Position numbers and translations under genes: made by a program
Notes under the pieces: model-generated
What the model was told of the DNA's origin: nothing
Databases searched by the model: none
What the model saw: the letters and a program-made list of their open reading frames with translations, nothing else
Shown: positions 11,395-22,974 of the stretch, one piece after another
Layout of the letters: each line of letters opens with the position of its first letter
How positions within the stretch are numbered: the stretch's first letter is position 1
Assembly (NCBI RefSeq): GCF_902686445.1
Contig: NC_062232.1
Span: 14,987,105-15,051,104 of the forward strand
Origin: Sciurus carolinensis
Lineage: Eukaryota > Chordata > Mammalia > Rodentia > Sciuridae
Length of the DNA stretch: 64,000 nt
Direction of reading: 5' to 3'

Positions 11395-11525
11395 CATCCA
11401 TAAGTCTAATGTACATAAGAATCTCCTGAGAATCTTGTTAAAATGCATATTCCAATTCAGTAGGTCTAGGACAGGGCTGGAAATTCTGTATTTCTAATAA
11501 TTTCAGATGATTGGGACTGAACTTC
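11395..11525 (+). mobile_element. MER5A-like hAT MITE fragment
   Basis: Shows the MER5 core, 'gaatctcctgagaatcttgt' followed by 'attcagtaggtctaggac'. It is a short non-autonomous hAT-type element without a transposase. Confidence 0.65.
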
Positions 11526-11579
11526 TGTGAATTTTATAATCAAAAAGGTATTTTTAAGTTTTAAACAAAACTTTATGTA

Positions 11580-11670
11580 AGTGCACGTATGAATATGTAA
11601 CAACAAATCCCACTATTATGTATAATTATAATACACTGATAAAAATATGAGAAAAAAACCTTCCATGAAA
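11580..11670 (+). repeat. L1 3'-tail fragment
   Basis: A/T-rich sequence related to the sciurid L1 tail at the left window edge ('aacaaatcccactattatgt'). Confidence 0.45.
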
Positions 11671-11942
11671 TATCCATAAAATGCACTTGGGCTGGGGGTA
11701 GGAATGAGAATTAATCATAATTGGACATGAAAAATCTTGTTGGATGATAAAAATGTTCTAAAGCATTTATGGCAATGATTGTGTAACTGAGTAAATTTAC
11801 TAAAAATTATAAAACTTTGTACTTGAAATGAGTAAATTATATGGTATGTAAAACTTGTCTCAATAAAATCACTTTAAAGTTTTTGTAGGTGATCAGGCAT
11901 ATTTTTTAAGTGATTACGTAGCACTTCTAAAAATCTTGAAAG

Positions 11943-12077
11943 TTTTTTTTTTACATTTCTTTTAGTTGTTGATAGACCTTTATTTTATTCATTTATTTAT
12001 ATGTGGTGCTGAGATTTGAACCCAGTGCCTCACACATGCTAGGCAAGAGCTCTACCACTGAGCCACAACCCCAATCC
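11943..12077 (-). repeat. STRID-type SINE
   Basis: ID-like body with the long A/T tail typical of this subtype. A perfect 14-bp target duplication 'aaaaatcttgaaag' lies at 11929-11942 and 12078-12091. Confidence 0.93.
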
Positions 12078-12252
12078 AAAAATCTTGAAAGAATTTTGAA
12101 ACAATAATAATTTGAGGGTAGGGAGAATGGGGAGTTAGTGTTTAATAGGGACATAGTTTCAGTTTGAGAAGGATGGTAATGATGATCATACAACAATGAC
12201 ACCCTAGGCCTATTCACTTAAAAGCTGTCTGTATATTTTACCATAATAAAAT

Positions 12253-12302
12253 ACTAATGATGATGGTGATGATGGTGATGATGATGATGATGATGATGAT
12301 GA
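12253..12302. repeat. (GAT)n microsatellite
   Basis: GAT/GGT triplet run of about 50 bp, close to a STRID SINE. Confidence 0.9.
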
Positions 12303-12349
12303 CAAATAATTAAATATAAACACTAGATGTTTTAAAGCATGACAGATAA

Positions 12350-12475
12350 GGGGTTGCAGTTGTGGCTCAGTGGTAAAGTACTTGCCTAGCACATGTGAGG
12401 CACTGGGTTCGATCCTCAGCATCACATAAAAAATAAATAAATAAAAACGAAGGTATAAAAATACAATAACTTTTA
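12350..12475 (+). repeat. STRID-type SINE
   Basis: Contains 'tgtggctcagtggtaaag' and 'gggttcgatcctcagc', followed by an (AAAT)n tail. Confidence 0.9.
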
Positions 12476-12544
12476 ACAAAGTGCTACCAACAAAGGATTT
12501 ATTTCCATCTGCTTCCTTTTCATGGCTCCATCCCATCTTGGCAC

Positions 12545-12865
12545 TCCCACAGTAGTAGAATGCCTGGAGACCCCCAAAATAAACATGGCAACACCCTGAT
12601 TCCCAGAACCTGTGAAAGGAATGTTAGGTAGAGAAAGAGTCTCTGCAGATGTAATTAAGTTAAGGATCTTGAGATGAAGGGAGCATTCTGAATTATCTGG
12701 GTGGTCCCTAAATGCAATGACAAGTGTCCTCATATGAGACACAGAGAAGACAGACATAGGAGAAGGAGATGAGAAAGAAAGAGATATGAAGGGAGGGAGA
12801 AAGGCAGGCCATGGAATGTTTTTCTAGACAGGACCCTTCTGGAAACAGCTGCAGATATTCTGAGG
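12545..12865 (+). repeat. MLT1-like MaLR LTR fragment
   Basis: Retains the MLT1 order of motifs: 'gcagatgtaattaagttaag', then 'tgggtggtccct', then 'agtgtcctcatatgag'. The 3' end is missing or too diverged to see. Confidence 0.6.
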
Positions 12866-13319
12866 AATATCGACAAATTAAAAGGGCATCTGAAAGAAAA
12901 CCTCTCTGAAGCACAGCTGCTCCTTGTCATTGTATCATCACCACCCTGATGGGTCACCATGTCAAGGGTGCCTCACTACAACCTGAAGCTCTTTCAGACA
13001 GATCACAACTCTCTTTTTAATTGTTTTCACCAATACAATGTGCTGGTTACTAGCACCTTTCAACAATTGCAGATGTGTTTCTCCAGATAGAAACAGACCA
13101 CTGCAGCTCACTGACCCTGGAGGCAACTCAAAATGCTTTCTTGCACTGTGAACCCCACTTTTTAAAAGAATTTTTCCTTTGAAAAGTGCTTAGTAAAGAC
13201 TATAGAGTAGTAGACCCTAGAACTTTGAACAACTCTCCAAAATTGGGGGATAAAATCAGATCAGTGCATTTTAAATGTCTACTGACATTCATTAACTCAT
13301 CTCACAAAACAAATGAAAA
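12866..13319. other. Unclassified intronic sequence
   Basis: No gene or repeat family is recognised. The overlapping minus-strand frames at 12473-12960 run through the MLT1 remnant. Confidence 0.4.
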
Positions 13320-13512
13320 ACCAGGCACGGTGGTGCATGCCTATAATCCCAGCTGTTTGGGAGGCTGAGGCAGGAGGATCACAAGTTCGAGGCCAGTCTC
13401 AGCAATTTAAGAGGCCCTAAGCAACTTAGAGACACACTATCAAAATAAAAAAAAATAAAAAGGGCTAGGGATGTGGTTCAGCAGTAAAGCACCCCTGGGT
13501 TAAATCCCCAAT
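13320..13512 (+). repeat. B1-dID SINE
   Basis: Full dimer from 'caggcacggtggtgcatgcc' through the ID tail 'agcacccctgggttaaatcc'. The tail grades directly into the adjacent GGAA microsatellite, which probably grew from it. Confidence 0.92.
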
Positions 13513-13513
13513 A

Positions 13514-13662
13514 AGAAAGAGAAAGAGAAAAAGGGAAGGAAAGAAGGGAGGGAGGGAAGGAGGGAGGGAGGGAGGGAAAGAAGGAAGGAAGGAAGGAAGG
13601 AAGAAAGGAAGGAAGGAAGGAAGGAAGGAAGGAAGGAAGGAAGGAAGGAAGGAAGGAAGAAA
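13514..13662. repeat. (GGAA)n polypurine microsatellite
   Basis: About 150 bp of GGAA/GGGA/GAAA units. The 3' half is nearly pure, with more than 20 consecutive GGAA-type units. Confidence 0.95.
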
Positions 13663-14397
13663 CTAATTTTGCACACTAAAAACAACAACAAAACTCACCC
13701 AATTTAACTGCTTCTGAGGCTGAACAATTGTGGCTGAAATAAACTACATCCACAGCCTTAACTTTCTATTCCAAGTACATCATGCAATCAATTCACTGTT
13801 TCCAATTTTCCAAGGGTTACTTCCAAGACATTAGAGAACTCAATTTCCAAAGAAGCCCTGTTGGCATTCAAAGACCAGCAGAATTACTAAATCCTTCTAC
13901 TGGAAAATCCAGGCCACTCTGTTCCCCAAATGGTTTTAAAATGAACCCATATCAATTATTTGACAACCATCTGGTTGCTAACAAGAGACTTTTGGAAACT
14001 GGGCTTAAAATAAAATGCACAAACTGGCACAAAGTTCAGAAAATCAACAAGATTCAATACGTAAGATCACATCTCCCTCCACATTTCCTTACCAGCATTT
14101 TTATCTTATTCCAGAATCTTAATTTTTCTCAGTTACTTATTGTTCTGACTTCTTTTCATGGTAAGATTATCACTGAGATTTCCTATGAGATTCTTCGTAA
14201 AGATGACAAAATCAAGAGGAGGTTTGTTTTCTATCCATGTGTATCTAGGAAATGTGGTACACAATCAAGTTAAACTTAAAATAACTTTTTAAATGGTGAC
14301 TTTTCTGCTATTCAAAGAATGTCACCACTGTTCAAAGAGGAAGCCCCAAATCCAAAATGTTATTTTAAGAAATACCATATCCTATATAGATTCTCTT

Positions 14398-14399
<2 letters not shown>
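13663..14399. other. Unclassified intronic sequence with a 163-codon open frame
   Basis: The plus-strand frame 13782-14273 is open but has no recognisable domain and no supported splice sites or promoter. The surrounding sequence is A/T-rich intron. I see no evidence that it is coding. Confidence 0.35.
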
Positions 14400-14445
<46 letters not shown>

Positions 14446-14449
14446 CACT
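14400..14449. repeat. (CA)n microsatellite
   Basis: About 24 CA units with one G interruption. Confidence 0.97.
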
Positions 14450-14521
14450 ATATAGAGAGTTCTATTTGTAGGTGACCACCTATGTGGTTTAATTTGAGGG
14501 GTACTGTAAAGATGTCTATCC

Positions 14522-14609
14522 AGGGCTGGGGAAATAGCTCAGTGGTAGAGCACTTGCCTAGCATGAGTAAGGCCCTGGGTTTGATCCCTAGGATCAGAGG
14601 GGGTAAAAT
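14522..14609 (+). repeat. ID SINE
   Basis: ID body 'gctggggaaatagctcagtg' with a short tail. A 9-bp target duplication 'aagatgtct' lies at 14509-14517 and 14610-14618. Confidence 0.88.
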
Positions 14610-14618
14610 AAGATGTCT

Positions 14619-15090
14619 CTCCAATACTTCTCTCCACCCTCTACTCTCTAGTCTTCCAGAAAGTCTGAATTTTCATCATCAGTTTTAATGATGGACCCAC
14701 ATAGTAACAGAACAAAAGGGGTCCTTAGAAGTCATCTGGTTGAACTCCCTAATTACATAGATATGATTGTGTGCCTTGCCCAAAGTAACATTGCTTCTAT
14801 AACTAGTATTAACCCTAACCCAGCACCCAACACAATGCCAGGTCTGCATAAGGAAAGACACCAACCCACCCCTGCTCCAGTCTCTATAAATTCATAATCT
14901 AGACTAGTGAAAGGCAAAATTCAATATAAAAGCTTTGAGAGAGAAAGTGTTCTTGATTACAAGGGCAGAAAGGAAGGTTTGCTGGTCTTTCCAAGTCAAA
15001 GATTTTGGTATAAAAAATCTCAAACTGTTCAGAATTATACTCTTAACTGGAGGATCATAGCATGCTAATGCATTCTGATGTGTTAGGGCA
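14619..15090. other. Unclassified intronic sequence
   Basis: No gene or repeat is recognised between the ID SINE and the following L1 fragment. Confidence 0.4.
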
Positions 15091-15094
15091 TGGA

Positions 15095-15562
15095 ATTATT
15101 ATGACCCATAAAACTGTGTATTCTGAGAGGGAACAAAAAGCAAACTTGGCCCAAATGTCCATCAACTGGTGAAAGGATAAACAAGATGTGGTCTCCATAC
15201 AATAGAATATTATTCAGTCTTGAAAAGAAGATTCTGTCACGTGCCACAACATGGATGAACCTGAAGGACATTATGCTAGGTGAAATAAGCCACTCATGAA
15301 AGCACAAATACTACATGATTCCACTTACATAAGGTACCAAGAGTGGTCAAATTCAGAGACTGAAAGTGGGATGTTAATTCCCCAGGGCTAGGAGGAAGGG
15401 GAGTTGTTTAATGAGTACAGGGTTTCAGTTTCGCAGGATGAAAAAATTCTGGAGATCAGAGGCATGACAATTATTAATGTACTTAAGACTGTGGAACTGT
15501 ACCCTTAAAAATGGTTAAGATGCAAAAATTGTGTTATGTGTATTTTACCACAATTTTTAAAC
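15095..15562 (+). repeat. Old L1 3' end (ORF2 C-terminus and 3' UTR)
   Basis: Sense-strand L1 signature around 'caaatgtccatcaactggtg', then 'ggtgaaataagccactca', ending in 'tgttatgtgtattttaccac'. It has decayed and the frame is broken. Confidence 0.8.
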
Positions 15563-15697
15563 TCAAGTCAAATGAGCTTCAGGCAATGAGCCAAAGTCCA
15601 TTAAACAAAGTTTTTACCATCTCAAGCATCCAATCTGCTTAAGTATCTGGGGCTATGGTGGGACCTCGGAAGCCAGAGTAATGATCAAAAGATGACT

Positions 15698-16036
15698 TGA
15701 GTAGTCCTTATCTAAAATGCTTGAGACTAGAACTGCTTCAGATTTCAAGTTTCTTTGTTTTGTTTTGTTTTGTGAATTTTGAGATATTAACAGATACATC
15801 ATCAGATTTCTTGGGGATGAGACCCAAGTATAAACACAAAATTCATTTACATTTCACATATGCCCTGTACCCATAGCCTGAAAATAACTTTGTACAATAT
15901 TTTTAGTGTGCCTGCATTTGACTGTGACCTGTCACATGAGGTCAATGGAATTTTCCACTTGTGGCATTATGTTGTTGTTCAAAAAGTTTTAGATTTTGAA
16001 TTTCAGATTTTCAGATTTAGGGAGGTTCAACCTGTA
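15698..16036. mobile_element. Small non-autonomous DNA transposon with inverted ends
   Basis: The left end 'agtccttatctaaaatgctt' and right end 'cagatttagggaggttcaac' match the inverted ends of a known short mammalian MITE (Zombi/Tigger4-like, named from memory). An internal (GTTTT)n run sits at 15753-15772. No transposase is present. Confidence 0.55.
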
Positions 16037-16445
16037 ACACACACAGAAAGACATTGTCTTTCAAATAATTGATGTCAGGGTAGAGGGGGACAATAAGGAG
16101 AAAGGAAAACTGACAAGACAAGATAATCATTGAAACTGGGTGATAGATCCAAAGGAATTTGTTTGACTAGTTTCTCTATTTAGTGTATATTTGAAATACT
16201 TCTAGTGATAACCAATCAAAGTAGAAAACTGATAAAGGGAATTTCATTCTTTGGGCAAATGCAAGAGCTTATTTCCAAGATGTATGGTGTAACTAGTTAT
16301 CTTCATTCATTGTGTCCCAATAAGGCAGAGCACCTGAGACACTAAAGTCAATTTAACAGTAGCAACAGTGTGACCAATCACTACTGTCATCATCTGTCAT
16401 TCCACTCTTTTTAATTTTCTGACTAGGATACATTTATGTCTTTAA

Positions 16446-16446
<1 letters not shown>
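16037..16446. other. Unclassified A/T-rich intronic sequence
   Basis: No confident feature. Parts of 16150-16200 resemble an old L1 end but are too diverged to call. Confidence 0.35.
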
Positions 16447-16479
<33 letters not shown>

Positions 16480-16490
16480 GCACACACACA
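16447..16490. repeat. (CA)n microsatellite
   Basis: About 18 CA units with one 'tatg' interruption. Confidence 0.95.
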
Positions 16491-16579
16491 GTTCAGCTCT
16501 CATTCTCCTAGTTTACCACTCCCGGGAAATTACCACTACCACCCCTAGATTACTAGTTTCTTGGGCATCTTCCAGTTTC

Positions 16580-16800
16580 TTTAAGCAAATCACATACATT
16601 AGCATATCATTTACATCCATGCACCTTGCTTTTCTCACTTAATATATTTGGGAGATCTTTCCATATTGGTAAAAAGTGTTCCCATTCTTTTTTCTGGCTA
16701 TAGAGAATTCCATTGTCTGGATGTGTTACAATTTATATGGGATATGTGGGATGTTGCCAATATTTTCCTATTACAAAGTATATCATACCTACCTCATGAA
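16580..16800 (-). repeat. Old L1M fragment, antisense
   Basis: The plus strand shows 'ctcacttaatatatttggga', then 'gagaattccattgtctggat', the usual antisense view of an old L1 3' UTR. Confidence 0.55.
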
Positions 16801-16839
16801 GAAAACTGACTTTATAAAAACAAGGTAGCACATGATATA

Positions 16840-17172
16840 TTGCAACTATTAAACAGCTTAATGATACCATGTTATTTCACTTTGAAGTGGCGTTCTCCCT
16901 CCTCTTCTACACTCTCCCTTCAAGGCACAGCCCCAACTATGCTAAACTCTTCTACAAAGCCTTTGATTGTTCTGGACCACAGCAAGCACTCCTTCCTCTT
17001 CACTTCTATACTATACATTTTCACACAACTTTGCATGTATTTACATATATTTTTCAAATATCTGACACGAACTGTGTCATCCTGGAGGCCACAGCTGTTG
17101 CCTACACTACCTTCTGTATTCTGCACAGCACTTAGAAGTTTTAGCGAGAACAGACTCAATAAACACTAACTA
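16840..17172 (+). repeat. L2-like LINE fragment
   Basis: Contains 'tctacaaagcctttgattgt' and, about 180 bp later, 'ctcaataaacactaactaac', in the order seen in L2 3' ends. It is diverged. The two overlapping open frames here are repeat-derived. Confidence 0.45.
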
Positions 17173-17650
17173 ACTAGCATTAGGGAACACCACCCTTATT
17201 CATGAATTGTAGGTTTTCTAGACCTAGATGTCCTTCAGAGAAGGTTCTAGCCAGTTTTGCTCTGGGAATTATCATAAAATTGTAATCAAATTGTGATTCA
17301 TTGCAAAAAAAAATCCAAATCCAGCAAATTGAATCCTCTTGGCATGCTCTACACACAGAACAGGAAACATCATGACATTCGGAAGGTGCCCGACATCTCA
17401 ATTCACAGGCACAAAATGATATTTAAATAGCATCTGTGGTGGAGACACAGCCAACATATACAAGAAAGTTACAAGTAACATTGATGTGGGGTGCAGAGGA
17501 GCTCTCTCACACTTTTAAGGGTAAATTATGCAGAGCATAATTTTTCAATCATATTTTAATTTTACTCTGCAATCTATTTCATTCATTCAATCAATCTATA
17601 TTGAGGGAGGCCAAGGAAGGTCTTTTGAGAAGGTGACTTCTTTTTCGTGG
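17173..17650. other. Unclassified intronic sequence
   Basis: No gene or repeat family is recognised. Confidence 0.4.
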
Positions 17651-17855
17651 GGTAGGGGGTTTACTGGGAATTGAACCCAGGGGCACTCAACCACTGAGCC
17701 ACATCCCCAGCCCTTTTTAATATTTTTTTAGAGGCAGGGTCTCACTAAGTTGCTTAGGGGCTCACTAAGTTGCTAAGACTGGCTTTGAACTTGCGATCCT
17801 CCTGCCTCAGCCTCCTAGGTCACTGAGACTACAGTCAAGCACCACCAAGCCCGAG
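17651..17855 (-). repeat. B1-dID SINE
   Basis: Antisense full dimer with 'gggaattgaacccagggg' and 'tcctcctgcctcagcctcct'. Confidence 0.92.
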
Positions 17856-17967
17856 AAGGTGATTTCTAAACTGAAACCCAAATGACTAGCAGAAGTGGCG
17901 AACCAGATACGGGGAGCTTCTAGGCATAGGCAGAGGTTCGCAGATGGCAAATAGGTTCCAATATAGC

Positions 17968-18410
17968 TACTATTATGGGTTAAAGTGTATTTCTCAAAAG
18001 ATATTCAAGTTCTAATACCCAGTACCTATGAATGTGACCTTATTTGGAAATAGGGTCATTACAGACAATTGAATTAGGATGAGGTCATTTGGGTGGACCC
18101 TAATATAAAATGACTGGTATCTTCATAAAAAGGGAAAATTTGGATAAAAATACGCACATGGGGAAAAAACCACATGAAGATGAAGGCAAAGATCAGGTTG
18201 ATGTATCTACAAGCCAAAGAATGCCAGAAAACTGCCAGAAGCTAGGGAGAGACATGGAACAGATTTTTCCCTCATAGGTCTCAGAAGGAAAACAATCCTG
18301 TTCACACCTTGATCTTGCACTTTCAGCCACCAAAGCTGTGAGAATAAATTTCTACTGGTTAAGCCACTAGTCTGTGGTATATGTTACATCAATATGAGAA
18401 AACTAATACA
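17968..18410 (+). repeat. MLT1-type MaLR LTR
   Basis: Nearly full LTR from 'attatgggttaaagtgtatt' through 'gtgaccttatttggaaatag' to 'gagaaaactaataca', with AATAAA at the 'gagaataaatttctactgg' position. MaLR elements are old non-autonomous ERVL relatives. No internal genes are present. Confidence 0.82.
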
Positions 18411-18649
18411 ATGGATATTAGGTACAATAAGTATTCACACCACACCCAAATCCACTTTCAATCACTTTCAGCAGCTGAATCCTTGTCCTAAATAAAATTT
18501 AACCTGGAACCTCAGTATGTTAACAGATGAAGAGGATGAAAAAGGGTTACTCAAAATATTCTACCATTTACTAAATTCCTAAGTTCTTTGCAACACTGTT
18601 TGCACTTAAAAAGAGGTACAGGAGAAATACCCCTCAAAACACACTGGAG

Positions 18650-18786
18650 GGTTGGGATCGTGGTACAGTGGTAGAGCGCTTGCCTTGCATGTGTGAGGCA
18701 CTGGGCTTGATCCTCAGCACCGCATAAAAATGAATCAATAAAATAAAGGTATTATGTCCATCTACAACTAAAAATATATTTTAAAA
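18650..18786 (+). repeat. STRID-type SINE
   Basis: Complete copy with the diagnostic tail 'tatgtccatctacaactaaa'. A perfect 14-bp target duplication 'aaaacacactggag' lies at 18636-18649 and 18787-18800. Confidence 0.96.
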
Positions 18787-18964
18787 AAAACACACTGGAG
18801 CCAGATAACCTGGGTGAGAGAGCAGAATGTTGATTACATTATATCATGATGTTATTAAGTGATTATGATAACCACCATGGATATCATTCATGATTCCTAC
18901 TATCAGCTGGGCACTATGTCCACTTTTTACATCACCTCCAAAAGGCTGATATTGCCATCTTTAT

Positions 18965-19128
18965 GTCATACTGGGAACTGAATCCAGGGACACTCTACCA
19001 CAAAGCTACATCCCCAGCCCTTCTTTTGAGACAGGGTCTGAGTTGCCCAGACTGTCCTTGAACTTCAACCCTCCTGCCTCAGCCTCCCCAGTAGCTGGGA
19101 TTATAGGTATAAGCCACCAAGCCAGTCT
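18965..19128 (-). repeat. B1-dID SINE (shortened)
   Basis: Antisense dimer with internal deletions: 'gggaactgaatccaggg' then 'ctcctgcctcagcctcccca'. Confidence 0.88.
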
Positions 19129-19189
19129 GTTGTTGTCCTCTTTAGGGAGCAAAATTAAGGATATGATATGCTAAATGTCCCCTCCCACC

Positions 19190-19610
19190 TCTGTATAGGT
19201 CTGCTCAAACTGCCATTAGCAAAATGCCACAGAAGGTGGGGTTTAAATAACAGAAACTCACTACCCCACAGTTCTGGAGGCTGGGAGTTCCAGTCCAAGA
19301 TATTGGTAGGTTTGGTTTCTCCTAAGGCCTCTCTCTTTGGCTTGCAAGGCTTGCAAATAGTTGCCTGCCTTGCTTGTGCCCTCACATGGTCAACTCTGCG
19401 TGTGCATGCCCTGGTGTCCTCCTTTATGTCCTGATCTTCATCTCCTCTTCTTATAAGGACAACAATCATATTGAATCAGGTTCACTCTAATAGCTCATTT
19501 TAATCTATCACCTCTTTACAAATCTACCTTCAAATATAGTCACATTCTAAGGTACTAGGGGCCAGAACTTCAATGCATAAATTTAGAAGTACACAATTTG
19601 GCCCACAACA
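19190..19610 (-). repeat. MaLR-type LTR, antisense
   Basis: Antisense MaLR pattern: 'ccacagttctggaggctggg', later 'tcttataaggacaacaatc', and a 3' end near 'ggcccacaaca'. Frames on both strands are repeat-derived. Confidence 0.68.
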
Positions 19611-20736
19611 GCCCCTTAAGGAAAAAGCCACAGAGCCCACACATACCACCACAGAATGATTTGACTCCTGAGGCTATTTTCCTTGGATCATGCTTCCTGA
19701 CTCTAAAAAGTCCCCTGCATTTACTACAAAAGAAAATTAATTACTTGAACAATAAGAAAAATAAGCTTTTGCTTTGTTTCTTTTCAAAGACTCTCTCTTG
19801 AGGTCCTAAGCCTGGAAGATGTTAAGAGAGTTGTATCGGCAGGCCCCAGATGTAAACCCTCTGAGGGTTGGCAAGAAGGGAAAGGAAGGAACCTAGCCTG
19901 AGGCCAATCTAAACAGATTTGAGCTTCTACCACCTGGGATAGGGTCCCCAAACCCTCTCCTAGCATTAGCTAAAACACTTGAAAATGAGGTGTCCAAGAG
20001 TTGGCCCAATTTTAGGCTCACTAACATATGAGAGGTTCCCAGAGATCTGCCTTGCTCTCTATATCTCAATCTCTAGGTGCTAAACCCAGACGAACTCAAA
20101 AACTCATGGCCAAGAGGGCAGCAAACATGTGCACTGTCCATCACAAAGCCCCTGACTCCTCAGAAAACATAGGACCTTCACACAGTTAGCAGGGACCCTG
20201 GCAGCTGCTGTACCCACTGGTGTTCAAGGAGCCTTCTTCAAATGTCCACCATCCTCTATCATTTCAAATACCAAATAAATAAAAGGTGGCACCCTGCTGT
20301 GCCCTTCACTGGGCAGGAAAGCAATGCTCTGAACAGTGACGTGACAGAGACCTTTATGAGTACCATTCTGGGGAATGAGGATGAGAAGTTCAGGAAAGTC
20401 CTCCTTTACCAACCACAGGAACACCACAAAATAAGGAGAATTCTAGAAGGAATACCCCAAATACATACAAATCTTAGGTGCTAAGGTGATGAAGACTAGA
20501 AACCAAGTGTTGGTTAGCCAAACCTGGTCAAAAATAAAAACAATAAAAGATCTCAAATACAGCACCAGCTGTAACTACTGATTTCTTCAGAAAAAGTATG
20601 AAAAATGTTGACATGGAGTGTGAGAAGTTGGAGATTAGAGAATCATCAGAAAAGCTTATGTGGAAGAGATAAGGGTAAAAATGGATATAACATGATTATA
20701 CTATGCTACATTTACATTTATTAGATTATATTTACA
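19611..20736. other. Unclassified intronic sequence
   Basis: No repeat family is recognised over 1.1 kb. The 80- and 67-codon frames at 20224-20484 overlap on opposite strands and have no domain. Confidence 0.4.
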
Positions 20737-20737
20737 T

Positions 20738-21181
20738 TGCTATGGTTCAGATAGGAGGTGTCCCCCAAGAAACTACCATGTTTATACAAGAGGCAAGGTG
20801 ATTAGATTATGAGAGCTGTAATCTAATCAGTGGGTTAAGCCATTTGATGGATTAATAATTTAAATGGATTACTGGGTGGTAACTATAGAAAGATGGGGCA
20901 TGGCTAGAGGAAGTAGGTCACTGGGGGCATGCCTTAGGGATTATATATTTTTGTTCCTGGTTCTTTCTACTCTTTCTGCTTCCTGTTTATCATGAGCTGA
21001 ACAGCTTTCCTTTACCACATCCTTCCACAACAATGTTCTGCCTCATCTAAGGCCCAAAGCAATGGAATTGGCCAACCATGGACTGAACCTCTGAAAACAT
21101 GAGCCCAAAATAAACTTTTCCTCCTCTAAGCTGTTCTAGTCAAGTATTTTTGATCATAGTGAGGAAAAGCTGATTAGCACA
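20738..21181 (+). repeat. ERVL-MaLR-type LTR (rodent)
   Basis: A 444-bp LTR starts TGCTATGG and ends TTAGCACA, with AATAAA in 'gcccaaaataaacttttcc' near 21110. Flanks 'tacat' and 'tacaa' suggest a 5-bp target duplication with one change. It is a solo LTR. Confidence 0.78.
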
Positions 21182-21475
21182 TACAAGTTAAAATGCTGAA
21201 TGATATATTTTTCTATTTCAGAAACCTATTGAGAAGTAAATCTTGCAACCTCTTTAGTAATGAGGGTTCATTTCTAACCACCTCAATTCTAATTGAGAAA
21301 TGTCATCAAATTTTACCAGAAAGTTGCCTATGTGGGGATTGTGTCCCAACTTTACATATGTACTTCTTATTCCATGGATGAACATAAAGGCTCATTTCAG
21401 ACCAATCCCAGAAGGAAATCCAAAAGTACACCCTCCACTCACCCCCCAGACACACTCAACCATGAAAACCAATCC
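21182..21475. other. Unclassified intronic sequence
   Basis: No supported feature. Confidence 0.4.
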
Positions 21476-21476
21476 C

Positions 21477-21665
21477 TAACCAGGCACAGTAATGCATGCC
21501 TCTAATTCATGTGACTGGGGAGGTTGAGGCAGGAGGATCTCAAGTTCGAGGCCAGTCTGGGCAACTTGGCAAGACTCTGTGTCAAAATTTAAAAATAAAA
21601 ATGGCTGGGGTTGTGGTTCAATGGTAAAGCACCCCTGAGTTCAATCCCCAGTACAATAAAAAAAG
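21477..21665 (+). repeat. B1-dID SINE
   Basis: The dimer begins 'ccaggcacagtaatgcatg' and ends with the ID tail 'gagttcaatccccagtaca'. Confidence 0.9.
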
Positions 21666-21819
21666 CCCTACATATTCACTAGGGAGAGCATGGTCTACTA
21701 CTAATCAATTATGGTAGATGAGGTTCTACCTTTGTGTTGCTAATTTATTAATCAAGTTCATACTAGACAGGAAAAAAATGCCTAATGGAAACACGTCAAG
21801 CTGTTTGGTACTAGCAATA

Positions 21820-22060
21820 TTGATCAAAAGTGTAAGGACAGATTCTTAATACAACAATTCCACTGGTTGGCATTTATCCTATAGATAGACTCACATACAA
21901 GAAGGTGATTTGTTGTAAGAGTAAAGCTTAAAACAACTCCAAATAGGGCACCAATTACACAGAATAAGGTGGTGAAGCAGAAAGATATATTAAATGAAAA
22001 AAAAGTGGTTAGTTGACTCATACATTGCATATTATTTCCCAATTTGTGATTTTTAAAAAC
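21820..22060 (+). repeat. Old L1M 3' fragment
   Basis: Contains 'cctatagatagactcacata' and 'acaactccaaatagggcacc', typical of old L1 3' UTRs. Strongly diverged. Confidence 0.5.
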
Positions 22061-22065
22061 ACTTG

Positions 22066-22390
22066 CGGAGGGATGCACTGGGGACTGAACCCAGGGGTGC
22101 TTAACCACTGAGCTGCATTCCCAAACCTTTTTTTAAAATATTTTTTTAGATGTTGGTAGACTTTTATTTTATTCATTTATTTTTATGTGGTGCTGAGGAT
22201 TGAACCCAGTGCCTCACACGTGCAAGGCAAGTGCTCTAACACTGAGCCACAACCCCAGCCCCACAACCCTTTTTTCGTATTTTGAGACAGGGTCTCAGTA
22301 AGTGGCTGAGGCTGATTTTGAACCTGCCATCCTCCTGCCTCAGCCACCCAAGCTGCTAGGATTGTAGGCATGTGCCGCTGCGCCTGGCTC
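22066..22390 (-). repeat. B1-dID SINE split by a later SINE
   Basis: The ID tail is at 22066-22134 and the B1-like head at about 22263-22390. The interruption is the STRID at 22135-22262. The pieces are collinear. Confidence 0.88.
22135..22262 (-). repeat. STRID-type SINE nested in a B1-dID
   Basis: Complete ID-like body with A/T tail, inserted into the A-rich linker of the older SINE. Flanks 'caaacctttttt' and 'caacccttttttc' look like a diverged target duplication. Confidence 0.88.
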
Positions 22391-22974
22391 ACATTCTTTA
22401 TATTGTAGTTTTTGTATATACATAGGAAAACTCTAGAGGAAAAGAAAAGCAAGGGGTGATACCTTTAGGAATTTGACCTCTAAATGTTTTAGTATGAGCT
22501 TATAATTTTAAAATTTAAAATGCATGAGAAAAATCCATGAGCAATGAGAATTCATGAAAATACAGTCTAAAATTTTTCTCAGCAAATATAGAGTCTTTAA
22601 GAAAGGTTCAACAATCTTCATCAGGCTGATTACTATTCAGGAAGTAGCACAATGCAGTTAAGAGGGCTTCGTGAACAAGGCATGAAACCTAAATGGTTTA
22701 TTATTAGTCATTGTTTAATCAGAAAGAAAACCAAGGAACTTTCCAGGCTTCATTCTGCATGCCTAGAGCATAATCAAATTTTTCTCATGCATTTCTTATA
22801 ACTCTGTGGGGCAAGGGTACATAATATAATCAAAATACAATCCAGAACATTATGGATTAGGTATCTTGTTCTGTGGATGCTAACAGTCACAGTGACTGTA
22901 ACTTTTATAAGGAAAAAAAATTAGATGTGAAGGGCTCAGAACATACATGGACACTCAATAGTTTAGAGTGTAAT
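22391..22974. other. Unclassified A/T-rich intronic sequence
   Basis: No supported feature. Confidence 0.4.

Noticed and set aside
13500..13691. Ser/Phe/Leu-rich 63-codon minus frame
   Set aside because: It is a translation of the GGAA microsatellite.
13782..14273. 163-codon open frame
   Set aside because: No domain, no homology I recognise, no splice or promoter context. Length is compatible with chance in A/T-poor intron.
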